Shown one piece after another: positions 44,253 to 53,465 of a stretch of DNA of 64,000 nt. The stretch is from Ectothiorhodospira magna (lineage in GTDB: Bacteria; Pseudomonadota; Gammaproteobacteria; Ectothiorhodospirales; Ectothiorhodospiraceae). Position 1 is the first letter of the stretch. Every line of letters starts with the position of its first letter. The notes beneath the pieces were generated by a model. The model worked only from the letters and a program-made list of their open reading frames with translations. It was not told the origin of the DNA and made no database searches. The translations under genes were made by a program, and so were the position numbers. The stretch covers positions 1-64,000 of the forward strand of contig NZ_FOFO01000019.1 of the NCBI RefSeq assembly GCF_900110965.1, read 5' to 3'.

Positions 44253-45716
44253 TCATCCATCCTCTCGCTGGATGCTGTATTTCCGCATTTTTTCCACCAG
44301 GGTGGTACGACGCATCCCCAGCAACTTGGCCGCATGGGCCACCACCCCCTCGGAACGGTCAAGAGCCTGACGGATCAGATTGATTTCCAGGTCATTGATA
44401 TATTCCTTCAGATCAATTCCCGATGGGGGCAGGTCAGTAGGCGACGGTATCCCGTCACCGGGTCCGATCCCCTTTTCGGCGTCTTCCAGTTCCTGATCCG
44501 TCAAACCGGCACGGAAACGGGCCGGGAGATCGGCGGGGGATACGGTTTCTCCCGGATACATGATGGACAGGCGCTCCATCAGATTGGCCAATTCCCTGAC
44601 ATTACCCGGCCAGTCATAGCGTTCGAGGATCTGCAAGGTGGCCGGAGCAAATCGCACACCGGGCCGGCCCTCGGCTTCCATACGCACGATCAGTTCGTCG
44701 ATGAGCAAAGGCAGATCCCGCCGGCGGTCCCGCAGGGGGGGCACCTCAATGGGGAAGACATTGAGGCGATAATAGAGGTCTTCCCGAAAGGACCCTTCAC
44801 CGATGGCGGCTTCCAGATCCCGGTGAGTGGCGGCAATGATTCGAGCATCCGTGGTCAGGGTTTTGGTACTGCCCACCCGCTCGTAGGTGCGTTCCTGCAA
44901 CACCCGAAGAATTTTCACCTGCATGGGCAGGGGCATGTCACCGATTTCATCCAGAAACAGGGTACCCCCCTGGGCCAGTTCAAAGCGACCTGGCCGGGCA
45001 CTGATGGCTCCGGTAAAAGCACCTTTTTCGTGACCAAACAGTTCACTTTCGAGCAATTCGCCGGGAATGGCACCGCAGTTGACCGCCACAAAAGGCTTGC
45101 CACGTCGGGCGGAGCATTCATGGACATTGCGGGCCACCACCTCCTTGCCCGTACCGGTTTCCCCCAGAATCAGCACATTGGCATCGGTCATGGCCACCTG
45201 CTGAATCAGTTCGCGGATACGTTGCATGGCCCGCTGGTATCCCACCAGGGAACGATACAGGGCCGGGTGCTGGATCTTGTCCGGGGCAACGCCGTTCACT
45301 GCCAGATGCCGGGCGGTCTGCAGACTGCCGGAAAGGGCCGGATAACGCAGGGGAAAATCCAGCCGGCCCAGCAGACGGGTCCGCAAGGTATCGGGCAACT
45401 CGGCAAACTCGCCTGCATCCCCGGCCAGAATCAGGGGAACCGGGGAGGCCAAATCGGCCACCTGTGTCAGCAAGGCCGGCCTCTGGCGGGCCACACAACC
45501 GCTGAGCATCACCGCCAGCCAGGGCGTCTGCACGATGTCGTCATTCCAGTGGGCCGGATCGATCACCCTGGGCCTGCAGCCGAGAAAATCCAGTACCGTT
45601 TCCAGGCGCAGGGCACGATCTTCATCCTGTGCCATCACCAGCACCTGATCCGGGACGGCCTCCACCGGATCGATATCCTTGTCCTGCAATAACGATGTGT
45701 CATGAGTTTTCATCAT
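44253..45716 (-). CDS. fleQ: Master flagellar regulator FleQ
   Basis: A 487-residue sigma-54 activator at the top of the polar-flagellum cascade. The N-terminal receiver-like domain (about 22-140) lacks the phosphorylation Asp pattern, as in FleQ. The AAA+ domain has Walker A GETGTGKE, GAFTGA in EKGAFTGAISA and DEIGDMP. A C-terminal Fis helix-turn-helix ends in RRTTLVEKMRKY. The segment YRSLVG before the AAA+ core corresponds to LFRSLVG of Pseudomonas FleQ, whose Arg and Ser bind c-di-GMP, so c-di-GMP control is likely here (inference). Confidence 0.94.
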   Translation of the reverse strand: MMKTHDTSLLQDKDIDPVEAVPDQVLVMAQDEDRALRLETVLDFLGCRPRVIDPAHWNDDIVQTPWLAVMLSGCVARQRPALLTQVADLASPVPLILAGDAGEFAELPDTLRTRLLGRLDFPLRYPALSGSLQTARHLAVNGVAPDKIQHPALYRSLVGYQRAMQRIRELIQQVAMTDANVLILGETGTGKEVVARNVHECSARRGKPFVAVNCGAIPGELLESELFGHEKGAFTGAISARPGRFELAQGGTLFLDEIGDMPLPMQVKILRVLQERTYERVGSTKTLTTDARIIAATHRDLEAAIGEGSFREDLYYRLNVFPIEVPPLRDRRRDLPLLIDELIVRMEAEGRPGVRFAPATLQILERYDWPGNVRELANLMERLSIMYPGETVSPADLPARFRAGLTDQELEDAEKGIGPGDGIPSPTDLPPSGIDLKEYINDLEINLIRQALDRSEGVVAHAAKLLGMRRTTLVEKMRKYSIQREDG

Positions 45717-45851
45717 TTTGCCCGGGAAAACCCGTCCTTTTTTTCCAGTAAAAAAACCGCCATCATCTCAATACTCCAAAAATAAACCCTGACAGATCCG
45801 GTCATGTACCCCACGGCTCAAGCCGGAGGCTTTGGCTGTCAATGGGCTGAC

Positions 45852-46427
45852 TCATTCGCCAGGGTTACGCTCTGTTTTGCAACGGCTCAGGGCGATGCCA
45901 CGACGATGGCGCCGGAATATCATTTTCTGAATACCATCTTCCAGGACAGGACTTAGCCCCTGGAACAGCACCGACACCGCAAAACCGTCACCACGGGACT
46001 CACAGGCAATCACCCGCGCATACAGCAGCAATGGCCGCGGTAGCTGCGGACAAAGATAAAAATCAAGCCGTAAATTTTGACCCGGCGACAATGGCTCAGG
46101 CTGTACCCAGCCCATGCCCTCCATGGAAAGCTGAACCGGCACCGCCGGCGGCAGCAGGGTTTGGGCATGCAATAGCGCCCCCACCATCTCCACCAGAAAA
46201 TTAAGTTTGGATTCAATGCGAATCAGCTCCTGGCTGATGTCGCTTCCATCTTCGGTACGGCGAGGCGGCGAATCGTCCATGCTGGCACAGACCCGCAGCA
46301 ATCCTTCGTTTGTTTCATTGATACGGGCCATTTCCTCAACGGCAGGCACCTGATCAACAGACTCAACCACCAGCGGCAAACGATCGCTGATGACCAGCAC
46401 ATCCTTGAAGGGATCATCTTGGGTCAT
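45852..46427 (-). CDS. Atypical PilZ (tPilZ-like) c-di-GMP-related protein
   Basis: A 191-residue cytoplasmic protein. A long amphipathic helix (about 66-90, ELIRIESKLNFLVEMVGALLH) precedes a PilZ-like beta domain (VQLSMEGMGWVQPEPLSPGQNLRLDFYL, DGFAVSVLF). This matches the atypical tPilZ type, in which a heptad helix drives tetramers. The usual N-x-S-x-x-G is degenerate (QLSMEG) and the N-terminal RxxxR is not evident, so c-di-GMP binding is uncertain. It lies directly upstream of fleQ on the same strand, suggesting a link to flagellar control. Confidence 0.65.
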   Translation of the reverse strand: MTQDDPFKDVLVISDRLPLVVESVDQVPAVEEMARINETNEGLLRVCASMDDSPPRRTEDGSDISQELIRIESKLNFLVEMVGALLHAQTLLPPAVPVQLSMEGMGWVQPEPLSPGQNLRLDFYLCPQLPRPLLLYARVIACESRGDGFAVSVLFQGLSPVLEDGIQKMIFRRHRRGIALSRCKTERNPGE

Positions 46428-46439
46428 AACATCATTGGA

Positions 46440-47840
46440 TCAGCATGTGGGCACCGTTGCAAGGCGGCTGATATCACCCGATGGGTCCAGGGCGGCCAGT
46501 AGCCGCTCGTGCAACCCACCAAAGCTGCCATTGCTCATGATCAGGATATGGTCGCCAGGCCGGGCAACCGCCACCAACCTCGTGATGAGTGCATCCAGAG
46601 TAAAGGCCGATTCGCCCCGTTCGGCCAGGGCATCCAACACCGTCTGGATATCCCATCCCAGGTCCGGTGGTGCAAACACAAACGCCCGATCCGCCTCGGT
46701 CAGCGCCGTGGCCAGGGTCTGTCGATGGACCCCCAGGCGCATGGTGTTGGAACGGGGTTCCAGCACCGCCAGGATACGGGCCTTCCCCACCCTGGCCCGA
46801 AGGGCCTCAAGGGTGGCGGCAATGGCAGTGGGATGGTGGGCGAAATCGTCATGGACCGTCACCCCGCCCACCGTGCCCCGCACCTGCAGCCGCCGCTTGA
46901 CCCCGGCAAAGCGGGACAGCGCCGACACACCGGCCTCGACCGGCACCCCCACATGCCTGGCCGCCGCCAGGGCCGCCACCGCATTGCTCATGTTGTGATG
47001 TCCGGGCATGGACCAGCGGGCCTCGCCCACCGGGAGGTCCCGATGGTGGAGACGAAAATGGCTGCCGTCGGGGCTCAGGGCCTCTCCCCGCCAGTCCATC
47101 CCACCATCGGTTCCGAAACGCTCCACCGGCGTCCAGCACCCCATGGCCAATACCCTTGAGAGCGCGGCGTCATGACCCTGGCACAGGATGCGCCCCTCCC
47201 CCGGCACGGTGCGCACCAGATGATGGAACTGCCGCTCGATGGCGGCCAGATCCGGAAAGATGTCGGCGTGATCATATTCCAGATTGTTCAGGATCAGGGT
47301 TCTGGGATGGTAATGGACAAACTTGGAACGCTTGTCGAAGAAGGCGGTGTCGTACTCGTCGGCCTCCACCACGAAGAAGGGCGTCTCCCCCAGTCGGGCC
47401 GAGACCTGGAAATTATCCGGCACACCGCCGATGAGAAACCCCGGAGACAGTCCCGCGTCCTCCAGTATCCAGGCCAGCAGGCTGGCGGTGGTGGTCTTGC
47501 CGTGGGTCCCGGCCACCGCCAGCACCCAGCGATCCTTGAGTACGTGCTCCGCCAGCCATTGGGGACCGGAGGTATAGGGAATACCGCGATTGAGCACGAA
47601 CTCCACCGCCGGATTGCCCCGGGTCATCACGTTGCCGATGATCACCTCATCTGGTGCCGGGTCCAGGTGGGCAGGATCGTAACCCTCGCTGACCGGGATG
47701 CCCTGGGCCGCCAGCAACGTGCTCATGGGCGGGTAGACCTGCTGGTCTGAACCGGTCACCCGATATCCAGCAGCCCGGGCCAGCAGGGCCACGCCGGCCA
47801 TGAAGGTGCCGCAAATCCCCAAAATATGTACATGAATCAT
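46440..47840 (-). CDS. mpl: Murein tripeptide ligase Mpl
   Basis: Mpl joins recycled L-Ala-gamma-D-Glu-meso-Dap to UDP-N-acetylmuramate in peptidoglycan recycling. The 466-residue protein is a Mur ligase: N-terminal HILGICGTFMAGVALLARAAG, ATP loop VAGTHGKTTTAS, VVEADEYDTAFFDKRSKFVHY and C-terminal DDFAHHPTAIAATLEALR. The MAGVA start and EADEYDTAFFD distinguish Mpl from MurC. It overlaps the upstream membrane protein gene by 4 bp. Confidence 0.95.
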   Translation of the reverse strand: MIHVHILGICGTFMAGVALLARAAGYRVTGSDQQVYPPMSTLLAAQGIPVSEGYDPAHLDPAPDEVIIGNVMTRGNPAVEFVLNRGIPYTSGPQWLAEHVLKDRWVLAVAGTHGKTTTASLLAWILEDAGLSPGFLIGGVPDNFQVSARLGETPFFVVEADEYDTAFFDKRSKFVHYHPRTLILNNLEYDHADIFPDLAAIERQFHHLVRTVPGEGRILCQGHDAALSRVLAMGCWTPVERFGTDGGMDWRGEALSPDGSHFRLHHRDLPVGEARWSMPGHHNMSNAVAALAAARHVGVPVEAGVSALSRFAGVKRRLQVRGTVGGVTVHDDFAHHPTAIAATLEALRARVGKARILAVLEPRSNTMRLGVHRQTLATALTEADRAFVFAPPDLGWDIQTVLDALAERGESAFTLDALITRLVAVARPGDHILIMSNGSFGGLHERLLAALDPSGDISRLATVPTC

Positions 47841-48361
47841 GACGGCATGAGCGCCGTGTAGAGCATTTCACCGGCAATGGCCGCCAGCATCAGATACAGC
47901 ACCGCCAAAGCCACCCCACCGGCGACGGTCTGCAACCCCAGGGCACTGCGCAGAATATTGCCATACACCGTAAGCAACCAGCCCAGCAATACCAGGTAAC
48001 CGACAGTGATATAGAGGGGAATCTCGGCGGGCACTTCCGCGCCCCGCAGACTGTACACCAGGGGCAGCATCATCAGCCCCAAAATCACCCCGGTCCCCAG
48101 CAAGGCAGTCAAGGTCTGGTTGAACCGGGCCGGCAGCCCCCGCCAGGACAGCAACAGGGCGGTATAACCCGCCAGCATGGCCAGATCCATCCCCGTCTGC
48201 AGGATGGCCAGCTGGAAGGGATAGAACGGCAGGGCCACGATCAGACCCACCACCAGGTAGGCGATGATGCACAGCCATAGCAGCAGGGCCGAGGCCGGCA
48301 GGTCCTCTGGTCCTTTCTGCATGAGGGTCAACTGGATGAAGGGTTTGATCAACGCGTACAT
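47837..48361 (-). CDS. Multispanning inner-membrane protein of unknown function
   Basis: A 174-residue hydrophobic protein with about five transmembrane segments (near 25-48, 52-75, 85-107, 113-137 and 143-168). The profile resembles YIP1-type membrane proteins, but no diagnostic motif is visible. It is coupled to mpl by an ATGA overlap, suggesting a cell-envelope role. Confidence 0.6.
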   Translation of the reverse strand: MYALIKPFIQLTLMQKGPEDLPASALLLWLCIIAYLVVGLIVALPFYPFQLAILQTGMDLAMLAGYTALLLSWRGLPARFNQTLTALLGTGVILGLMMLPLVYSLRGAEVPAEIPLYITVGYLVLLGWLLTVYGNILRSALGLQTVAGGVALAVLYLMLAAIAGEMLYTALMPS

Positions 48362-48456
48362 GCACGGCCCTTGTATGACGTCCCGATGATTCGATGACGG
48401 TCGCGTGAGATTCGTGCAAGGATATCATGTTGCCCCCGGCGCACAGCACACCCCAC

Positions 48457-49677
48457 ATGAACACACCCTTCAAGACTCACCGCTCGCCCCCGGCCCGGGG
48501 GCCTCACCGTTATCGGCTCAGGGTCGATGGTGATGATTTCTTTCCCGCCATGGTGGAGGCCATCGAATCGGCGCGGGAGCGGGTGCTGCTGGAGATGTAC
48601 CTGTGCAGTTCCGGTGCGCTGACCACCCGATTCATCGATGCCCTGTGCCTGGCCGCGACCCATGGTGTGGAGGTTTGCGTGCTGCTGGATGATTTCGGCA
48701 GCCTGGCCCTCTCCGGTAGCGATCGGGGGCGTCTGCTGGCCCATGGCGTGCAGCTGGGCATGTATAACCCACTGGGTCTGAAGCGGCTCCATCTGTCCCT
48801 GTTCCGGGATCACCGCAAGCTGCTGGCGGTGGACGGCAAGGTGGCCTTCGTGGGCGGTGCCGGGCTGACCGATGACTTTGATCCGCGCTTTGCCGGCGAC
48901 CAGGCATGGCACGAGGTCATGCTGGAGATACGGGGGCCCTGCGTGACGGACTGGGAACACCTCTTTGCCAGAACCTGGTCCCGATGGCATGCCCATCCCC
49001 TGACAGTGCCTGCCACGCCGACCGGTGACCACGGTCCGGTGGATGGCCGGATGGTGGGCAACAGTCTCCTGGGGGGGCGCCCGGTGATGCGCTCGGTGAT
49101 TGCCGCCGTCAAGAAATCACGGCGGCGGGTATGGATCACCACGGCCTATTTCGTGCCCACCCTACGTCTGCGCCGGGTGCTGGCCCGGGCCGCCCGCCAG
49201 GGCGTGGATGTGCGGTTGCTGGTGCCGGGACCGAAGACGGATCAGCCGGCGGTCCGGCATGCGGGGCGGCGCTTCTACGGGCGGCTGCTGCGGGCGGGGG
49301 TCAGGATCTTCGAATATCAGCCCCGCTGCCTGCATGCCAAGTACGTGATCTGTGACGACTGGAGCAGCGTGGGCTCCAGCAATCTGGATCACTGGACCCT
49401 GCGCTGGAACCTGGAGGCCAACCAGGTGGTGACCGCGCCGGACACCGTGGCGACACTGGCCGGGCTGTTTACCGGCGACCTGGACCAGGCCCGGGAATGG
49501 ACCCTGGGGGAGTGGCAGGCCCGGAGCCGCTGGCACCGGCTGATGGAGCGGTTTTTCGGCGCCCTGGACGAATGGCTGGTGCAACTCAGTTACATGCGGG
49601 ATATCCGCGGCGCAGACAAGGCCCTGCGCCGGGGCATCCATGCCCCGACGCCGAACCCGGCCTCCCGGGCGCGGTGA
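48457..49677 (+). CDS. Cardiolipin synthase-like phospholipase D family protein
   Basis: A 406-residue protein with two HKD motifs: HRKLLAVDGKVAFVGG (His119, Lys121, Asp126) and HAKYVICDDWSSVGSSNLD (about 300). There are no N-terminal transmembrane helices, so it resembles ClsB more than ClsA. It probably makes cardiolipin or another anionic phospholipid. Start: ATG 48457; a frame extension ten codons upstream is less likely. It is divergent from the membrane protein gene and convergent with mlaA, 4 bp apart. Confidence 0.87.
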   Translation: MNTPFKTHRSPPARGPHRYRLRVDGDDFFPAMVEAIESARERVLLEMYLCSSGALTTRFIDALCLAATHGVEVCVLLDDFGSLALSGSDRGRLLAHGVQLGMYNPLGLKRLHLSLFRDHRKLLAVDGKVAFVGGAGLTDDFDPRFAGDQAWHEVMLEIRGPCVTDWEHLFARTWSRWHAHPLTVPATPTGDHGPVDGRMVGNSLLGGRPVMRSVIAAVKKSRRRVWITTAYFVPTLRLRRVLARAARQGVDVRLLVPGPKTDQPAVRHAGRRFYGRLLRAGVRIFEYQPRCLHAKYVICDDWSSVGSSNLDHWTLRWNLEANQVVTAPDTVATLAGLFTGDLDQAREWTLGEWQARSRWHRLMERFFGALDEWLVQLSYMRDIRGADKALRRGIHAPTPNPASRAR

Positions 49678-49681
49678 CGAC

Positions 49682-50437
49682 TCAGAAGTCGTCGTCCCAG
49701 TCCTCCAGTTCCTGCAATAAATCGTACTGGTCCTGACTGGGGGCACCATCGCGCACCAAAAATTCCCGGCGCTGCAGATAGGCATTGCGCAAGGCCATGT
49801 AGCGGTCGGTGGCCACCTCTTCCAGGGCACGTTCGGTGGGCAGGAAACCGGCGCGGATGTCAATGATGTCCACCACCAGCAGGGTATTACGGACGGCAGT
49901 TTCATCGTAGTAGTACAGCGGATGGGTCACTCCGTCCACCACCCGGGCCGGGGCATCCCGCAGGGTGCTTGGCCCCAAAAAGGGCAGTACCAGATAAGGG
50001 CCTGAAGACACCCCCCAGCGCCCCAGGGTCTGTCCGAAGTCCTCGTTGCTCTTTTCCAGCCCCATGGGGCTGGCCACGTCGAACAGCCCGAACACCCCGA
50101 AACTGGTGTTCATGATGATGCGGGTCAGATCCGAGGCGGCGTCATGGAACTTGAACTGCAGGGTATTGTTGGTCATGTTGACCACATCCCGCAGGTTGGA
50201 GAAGAAGTTGGTGACGCCGGTCTGTACCGGCTGAGGTACATGGCGCTCATAACCCTGGGCCACGGGCTTGATCACGGCGGAATCCACCGCGTCATTGAAC
50301 TGGAACATGGCCCGGTTATAACTCTCCCATGGGTCCCGGGGATCACGGGATTCCGGGGGGACGGTGGCACAGGCGGGCAGTAGCAGGACGGTCAGCAGCA
50401 ACAACCAGACCGGATGACGAGGCTTGGACAGCTTCAC
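49682..50437 (-). CDS. mlaA: Outer-membrane lipid asymmetry lipoprotein MlaA (VacJ)
   Basis: MlaA extracts misplaced phospholipids from the outer leaflet and passes them to MlaC. The 251-residue protein has a lipoprotein signal with lipobox LLPAC, then RDPWESYNRAMFQFNDAVD, NFFSNLRDVVNMTNN and SNEDFGQTLGRWGVSSGPYLVLPFLGPSTLRD, all typical. Start: GTG 50437, with AGGT eight bases upstream. Other mla genes are not in the window. Confidence 0.94.
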   Translation of the reverse strand: MKLSKPRHPVWLLLLTVLLLPACATVPPESRDPRDPWESYNRAMFQFNDAVDSAVIKPVAQGYERHVPQPVQTGVTNFFSNLRDVVNMTNNTLQFKFHDAASDLTRIIMNTSFGVFGLFDVASPMGLEKSNEDFGQTLGRWGVSSGPYLVLPFLGPSTLRDAPARVVDGVTHPLYYYDETAVRNTLLVVDIIDIRAGFLPTERALEEVATDRYMALRNAYLQRREFLVRDGAPSQDQYDLLQELEDWDDDF

Positions 50438-50490
50438 GGGCAATACCTGTGGCAGCGATGAATGCGTGGGGGTATCCCTACCCTCACCCA

Positions 50491-50518
50491 CCCCCTCTCC
50501 CCTCAAGGGGAGAGGGGG
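50491..50518. terminator. Perfect 12-bp palindromic hairpin after argG
   Basis: CCCCCTCTCCCC (50491-50502), TCAA loop, GGGGAGAGGGGG (50507-50518). It lies 12 bp downstream of the argG stop. Sequences of this CCCTCTCCCC-type are widespread dispersed hairpins in proteobacteria. Termination is plausible, though a U-tract is missing. Confidence 0.6.
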
Positions 50519-50530
50519 ACTTGCTTTCCC

Positions 50531-51745
50531 CTATCGTCCGCGCTGGGCGGCGATGCGCATGCGCAGGGCGTTGAGCTTGATGAAGCCTTCCGCGTCCTTT
50601 TGATCATAGGCGCCGGCATCGTCCTCGAAGGTGGCGATATGGGCATCGAACAGGCTGTCGGACTCGGACTTGCGACCGGCGACGATGACATTGCCCTTGT
50701 AGAGCTTGATCCGCACCACGCCGTTCACATGCACCTGGGAGGCGTCGATCAGGGACTGCATCATCCGTCGCTCCGGACTCCACCAGTAGCCGTTGTAGAT
50801 CAGGCTGGCGTACCGGGGCATCAGCTCGTCCTTCAGGTGAGCGGCTTCCCGGTCCATGGTGATGGACTCGATGGCGCGGTGGGCCTTGAGCAGGATGGTG
50901 CCACCGGGGGTTTCGTAGCAGCCGCGGGACTTCATGCCCACGTAGCGGTTTTCCACCAGGTCCAGGCGACCGATGCCATGGGCGCCGCCGATCCGGTTGA
51001 GGGTGGCCAGCAAGGTGGCGGGACTCATGGGTTCCCCGTTGAGGGCCACCGGGTCACCCTTCTCGTAGGTGATCTCCAGGTATTCCGGCTTGTCCGGGGC
51101 GGCCTCGGGGGAGACGCTCCAGCGCCACATGTCTTCCTCGGCCTCGAACCAGGGGTCTTCCAGGGGACCGCCCTCGTAGGAGATGTGCAGCAGGTTGGCA
51201 TCCATGGAATACGGGGACTTCTTGCCCCGCTTCATCTCCACCGGGATACCGTGCTGATCGGCATAGGCCAGCAGCTTTTCCCGGGAGTTCAGGTCCCATT
51301 CCCGCCAGGGGGCGATGACGCGGATACCGGGCTTGAGGGCATAGGCACCCAGTTCGAAACGCACCTGGTCATTGCCCTTGCCGGTGGCACCGTGGGAGAC
51401 GGCGTCGGCGCCGGTCTCGTTGGCGATTTCCACCAGGCGCTTGGCGATCAGGGGACGGGCGATGGAGGTGCCCAGCAGGTATTCACCCTCGTAGAGGGCA
51501 TTGGCGCGGAACATGGGGAAGACGAAATCCCGCACGAATTCCTCGCGCAGGTCGTCGATGTAGATTTCCTTCACGCCCATGGCCTGAGCCTTGGCCCGGG
51601 CCGGTTCCAGTTCCTCCCCCTGACCGATGTCGGCGGTAAAGGTCACCACCTCGCAGCCATAGGTATCCTCAAGCCACTTGAGGATGACCGACGTATCCAG
51701 CCCGCCCGAATAGGCGAGGACGACCTTTTTCACATCATTGGCCAT
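50531..51745 (-). CDS. argG: Argininosuccinate synthase
   Basis: ArgG condenses citrulline and aspartate in arginine synthesis. The 404-residue protein has the ATP-binding [17 protein letters not shown] at the N-terminus, then [15 protein letters not shown] and [13 protein letters not shown]. It is the type-1 (about 400-residue) form. The ATG at 51745 (MANDVKKVV) has AGGGG upstream. The longer open frame lies in non-homologous sequence. Confidence 0.97.
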   Translation of the reverse strand: MANDVKKVVLAYSGGLDTSVILKWLEDTYGCEVVTFTADIGQGEELEPARAKAQAMGVKEIYIDDLREEFVRDFVFPMFRANALYEGEYLLGTSIARPLIAKRLVEIANETGADAVSHGATGKGNDQVRFELGAYALKPGIRVIAPWREWDLNSREKLLAYADQHGIPVEMKRGKKSPYSMDANLLHISYEGGPLEDPWFEAEEDMWRWSVSPEAAPDKPEYLEITYEKGDPVALNGEPMSPATLLATLNRIGGAHGIGRLDLVENRYVGMKSRGCYETPGGTILLKAHRAIESITMDREAAHLKDELMPRYASLIYNGYWWSPERRMMQSLIDASQVHVNGVVRIKLYKGNVIVAGRKSESDSLFDAHIATFEDDAGAYDQKDAEGFIKLNALRMRIAAQRGR

Positions 51746-51836
51746 GTAAGGCAACCCCTGGGAAAGACGTAAGTGGTACAGGGGCGCAAGTATAGCGAAA
51801 CTGGAGCCGGGTAAGGAATGGACAACACCACCGTTG

Positions 51837-52511
51837 TCAGATTTGACGCTTGAGTTCCTGTTCCAGCTCCACCATGAGATTGCTGATGTTGCCGGCAAAC
51901 AGCCCGGTCTGATCCGCCAGACGGTTCACTTCCTTGGCCACCACCGCAAAACCGCGCCCGTGCTCTCCCGCCCGCGCCGCCTCGATACTGGCGTTGAGGC
52001 TGAGCATGCGCAGCGCCTTGAGCACGATCAGGATCTGGTTGGACTCGGTGATGATGGAATTGCTCAGACGGCTCACGGCAGCAATCTGTTCATGCCGTGC
52101 GGATTCCACATCCTTGCGCCGGCGGATATCAATCACCACCCCTTCCAGATATTGCGGCTTGCCGTCCTGATCCAGCACCGGGCCGCCGTTTTCATTGACC
52201 CAACGGACATTGCCGTCACGGTGGCGAATACGATAATCCACATCCCAATGGCCGCCCTTGGCCACGGCCTGGCTGACGGCCTCATGGACGATGGCCGAGT
52301 CTTCTGGATGAATCAGCGAGGCATAGGACACCGCCTTGTTCTGCCGTAGCTCATCCTGACTATATCCAGTCAGTTCCCGACAGCGACCTGACACCCACTG
52401 CATGGTGTACTGATCATTGTTGCGACACCGGTAGAGAAATCCGTTCAGGCGGCTGATGATGCTGTTGAAGGCATCCAGTTCAGTGCTGTCATCGGCCTTA
52501 TGGTTGGGCAT
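51837..52511 (-). CDS. Short PAS-domain chemoreceptor-like protein
   Basis: A 224-residue soluble protein. A PAS domain (about 10-135) contains [21 protein letters not shown] and a PAC-type [30 protein letters not shown]. It is followed by only the tip of an MCP signalling hairpin ([33 protein letters not shown]). There is no transmembrane segment, HAMP domain or methylation helix; a usual MCP signalling domain is about 250 residues and here about 80 remain. It could be a minimal cytoplasmic sensor or a shortened Aer-type receptor. It keeps the CheA/CheW contact region. Confidence 0.8.
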   Translation of the reverse strand: MPNHKADDSTELDAFNSIISRLNGFLYRCRNNDQYTMQWVSGRCRELTGYSQDELRQNKAVSYASLIHPEDSAIVHEAVSQAVAKGGHWDVDYRIRHRDGNVRWVNENGGPVLDQDGKPQYLEGVVIDIRRRKDVESARHEQIAAVSRLSNSIITESNQILIVLKALRMLSLNASIEAARAGEHGRGFAVVAKEVNRLADQTGLFAGNISNLMVELEQELKRQI

Positions 52512-52560
52512 GTTCGGTGTGCTCCGCGGTGATGAGAGACGATGGATGACGCCCGCCCCC

Positions 52561-53409
52561 CTATCGGGTCAGCCAGATGTCCACCCGGCGATTGAGGGCC
52601 CATGCTGCTTCCGTGGATGCCGGGTCCAGAGGCCAGGACTCACCAAAGGCCCGGGGTTCGATCCGGTGAGCGGCAATTCCCTGCCCCCGCAGATAGGCTT
52701 CTACGGCCCTGGCCCGACGCAGGGACAGGGCTTCATTATAGGCCACTGTACCCCGTTCGTCCGCATGCCCCCCCAATACCACCCGGGCGTCAGGGTTATC
52801 CCGAAGCACAGCCAGGGCGCGCCGTAGTTCTCCATGTTGATCGGAACGAATTCGGGATTCATCAAAATCGAAATGGATGCGCCAGTCATCAAGGATCTCA
52901 AAATCCAGGGTTCTTAACTCCCCCTGACAGGCCCGAAAATCCGCCAGCACCTCCCGAAAACGCAGGGGCGAGAGGGTGACCCGAATCTCCCGGGCACCCC
53001 GGCCAGGATCGGGGTGCTGAACCAGAATTTCATGACCGGTTTCCAGGCCATAATACAATTCCAGAGCCTGAGTCCGTCCCAGCCGGAGCAGGGTATCTCC
53101 AGCCATGGCCGGCACCGGACCCAGACTTCGGGAGCCAAGATCATGTCGCCACTCGGGAGGCTGCAGGGACAGCCGTCCCATGCCGGGTACAGTCAGTGGC
53201 AGTTGCGGCTCCAGGTAAAACCGCAGGGTACGGCCCGGGCTGGCGTGAAAACGGGCGATGCCATAGCGGGGAACGGGCTGCACCAGCTCACACAGGTCTG
53301 GCTCCTGGGTCACAACCCACTGGGCCTGTTCCATGCGCGGGCCAAAGTCAGCGGCCTGAAGGGCAACGGGCAGCAGACAGAACAACAAAATGGCGTAACG
53401 GGCGTTCAT
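52561..53409 (-). CDS. motY: MotY-like flagellar T-ring / OmpA-family protein
   Basis: A 282-residue periplasmic protein with a signal peptide ([21 protein letters not shown]). The N-terminal part ([29 protein letters not shown]) matches MotY. The C-terminal OmpA peptidoglycan-binding domain has [27 protein letters not shown]. MotY helps anchor stators around polar flagella. It is away from the main flagellar block, between the PAS receptor-like gene and the pyruvate dehydrogenase operon. Start: ATG 53409. Confidence 0.85.
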   Translation of the reverse strand: MNARYAILLFCLLPVALQAADFGPRMEQAQWVVTQEPDLCELVQPVPRYGIARFHASPGRTLRFYLEPQLPLTVPGMGRLSLQPPEWRHDLGSRSLGPVPAMAGDTLLRLGRTQALELYYGLETGHEILVQHPDPGRGAREIRVTLSPLRFREVLADFRACQGELRTLDFEILDDWRIHFDFDESRIRSDQHGELRRALAVLRDNPDARVVLGGHADERGTVAYNEALSLRRARAVEAYLRGQGIAAHRIEPRAFGESWPLDPASTEAAWALNRRVDIWLTR

Positions 53410-53465
53410 GCCCAGAATTATCGGCAGCCAGCGGGGGAAGTTGAGGATTCCCCCGCCCGAATGCA

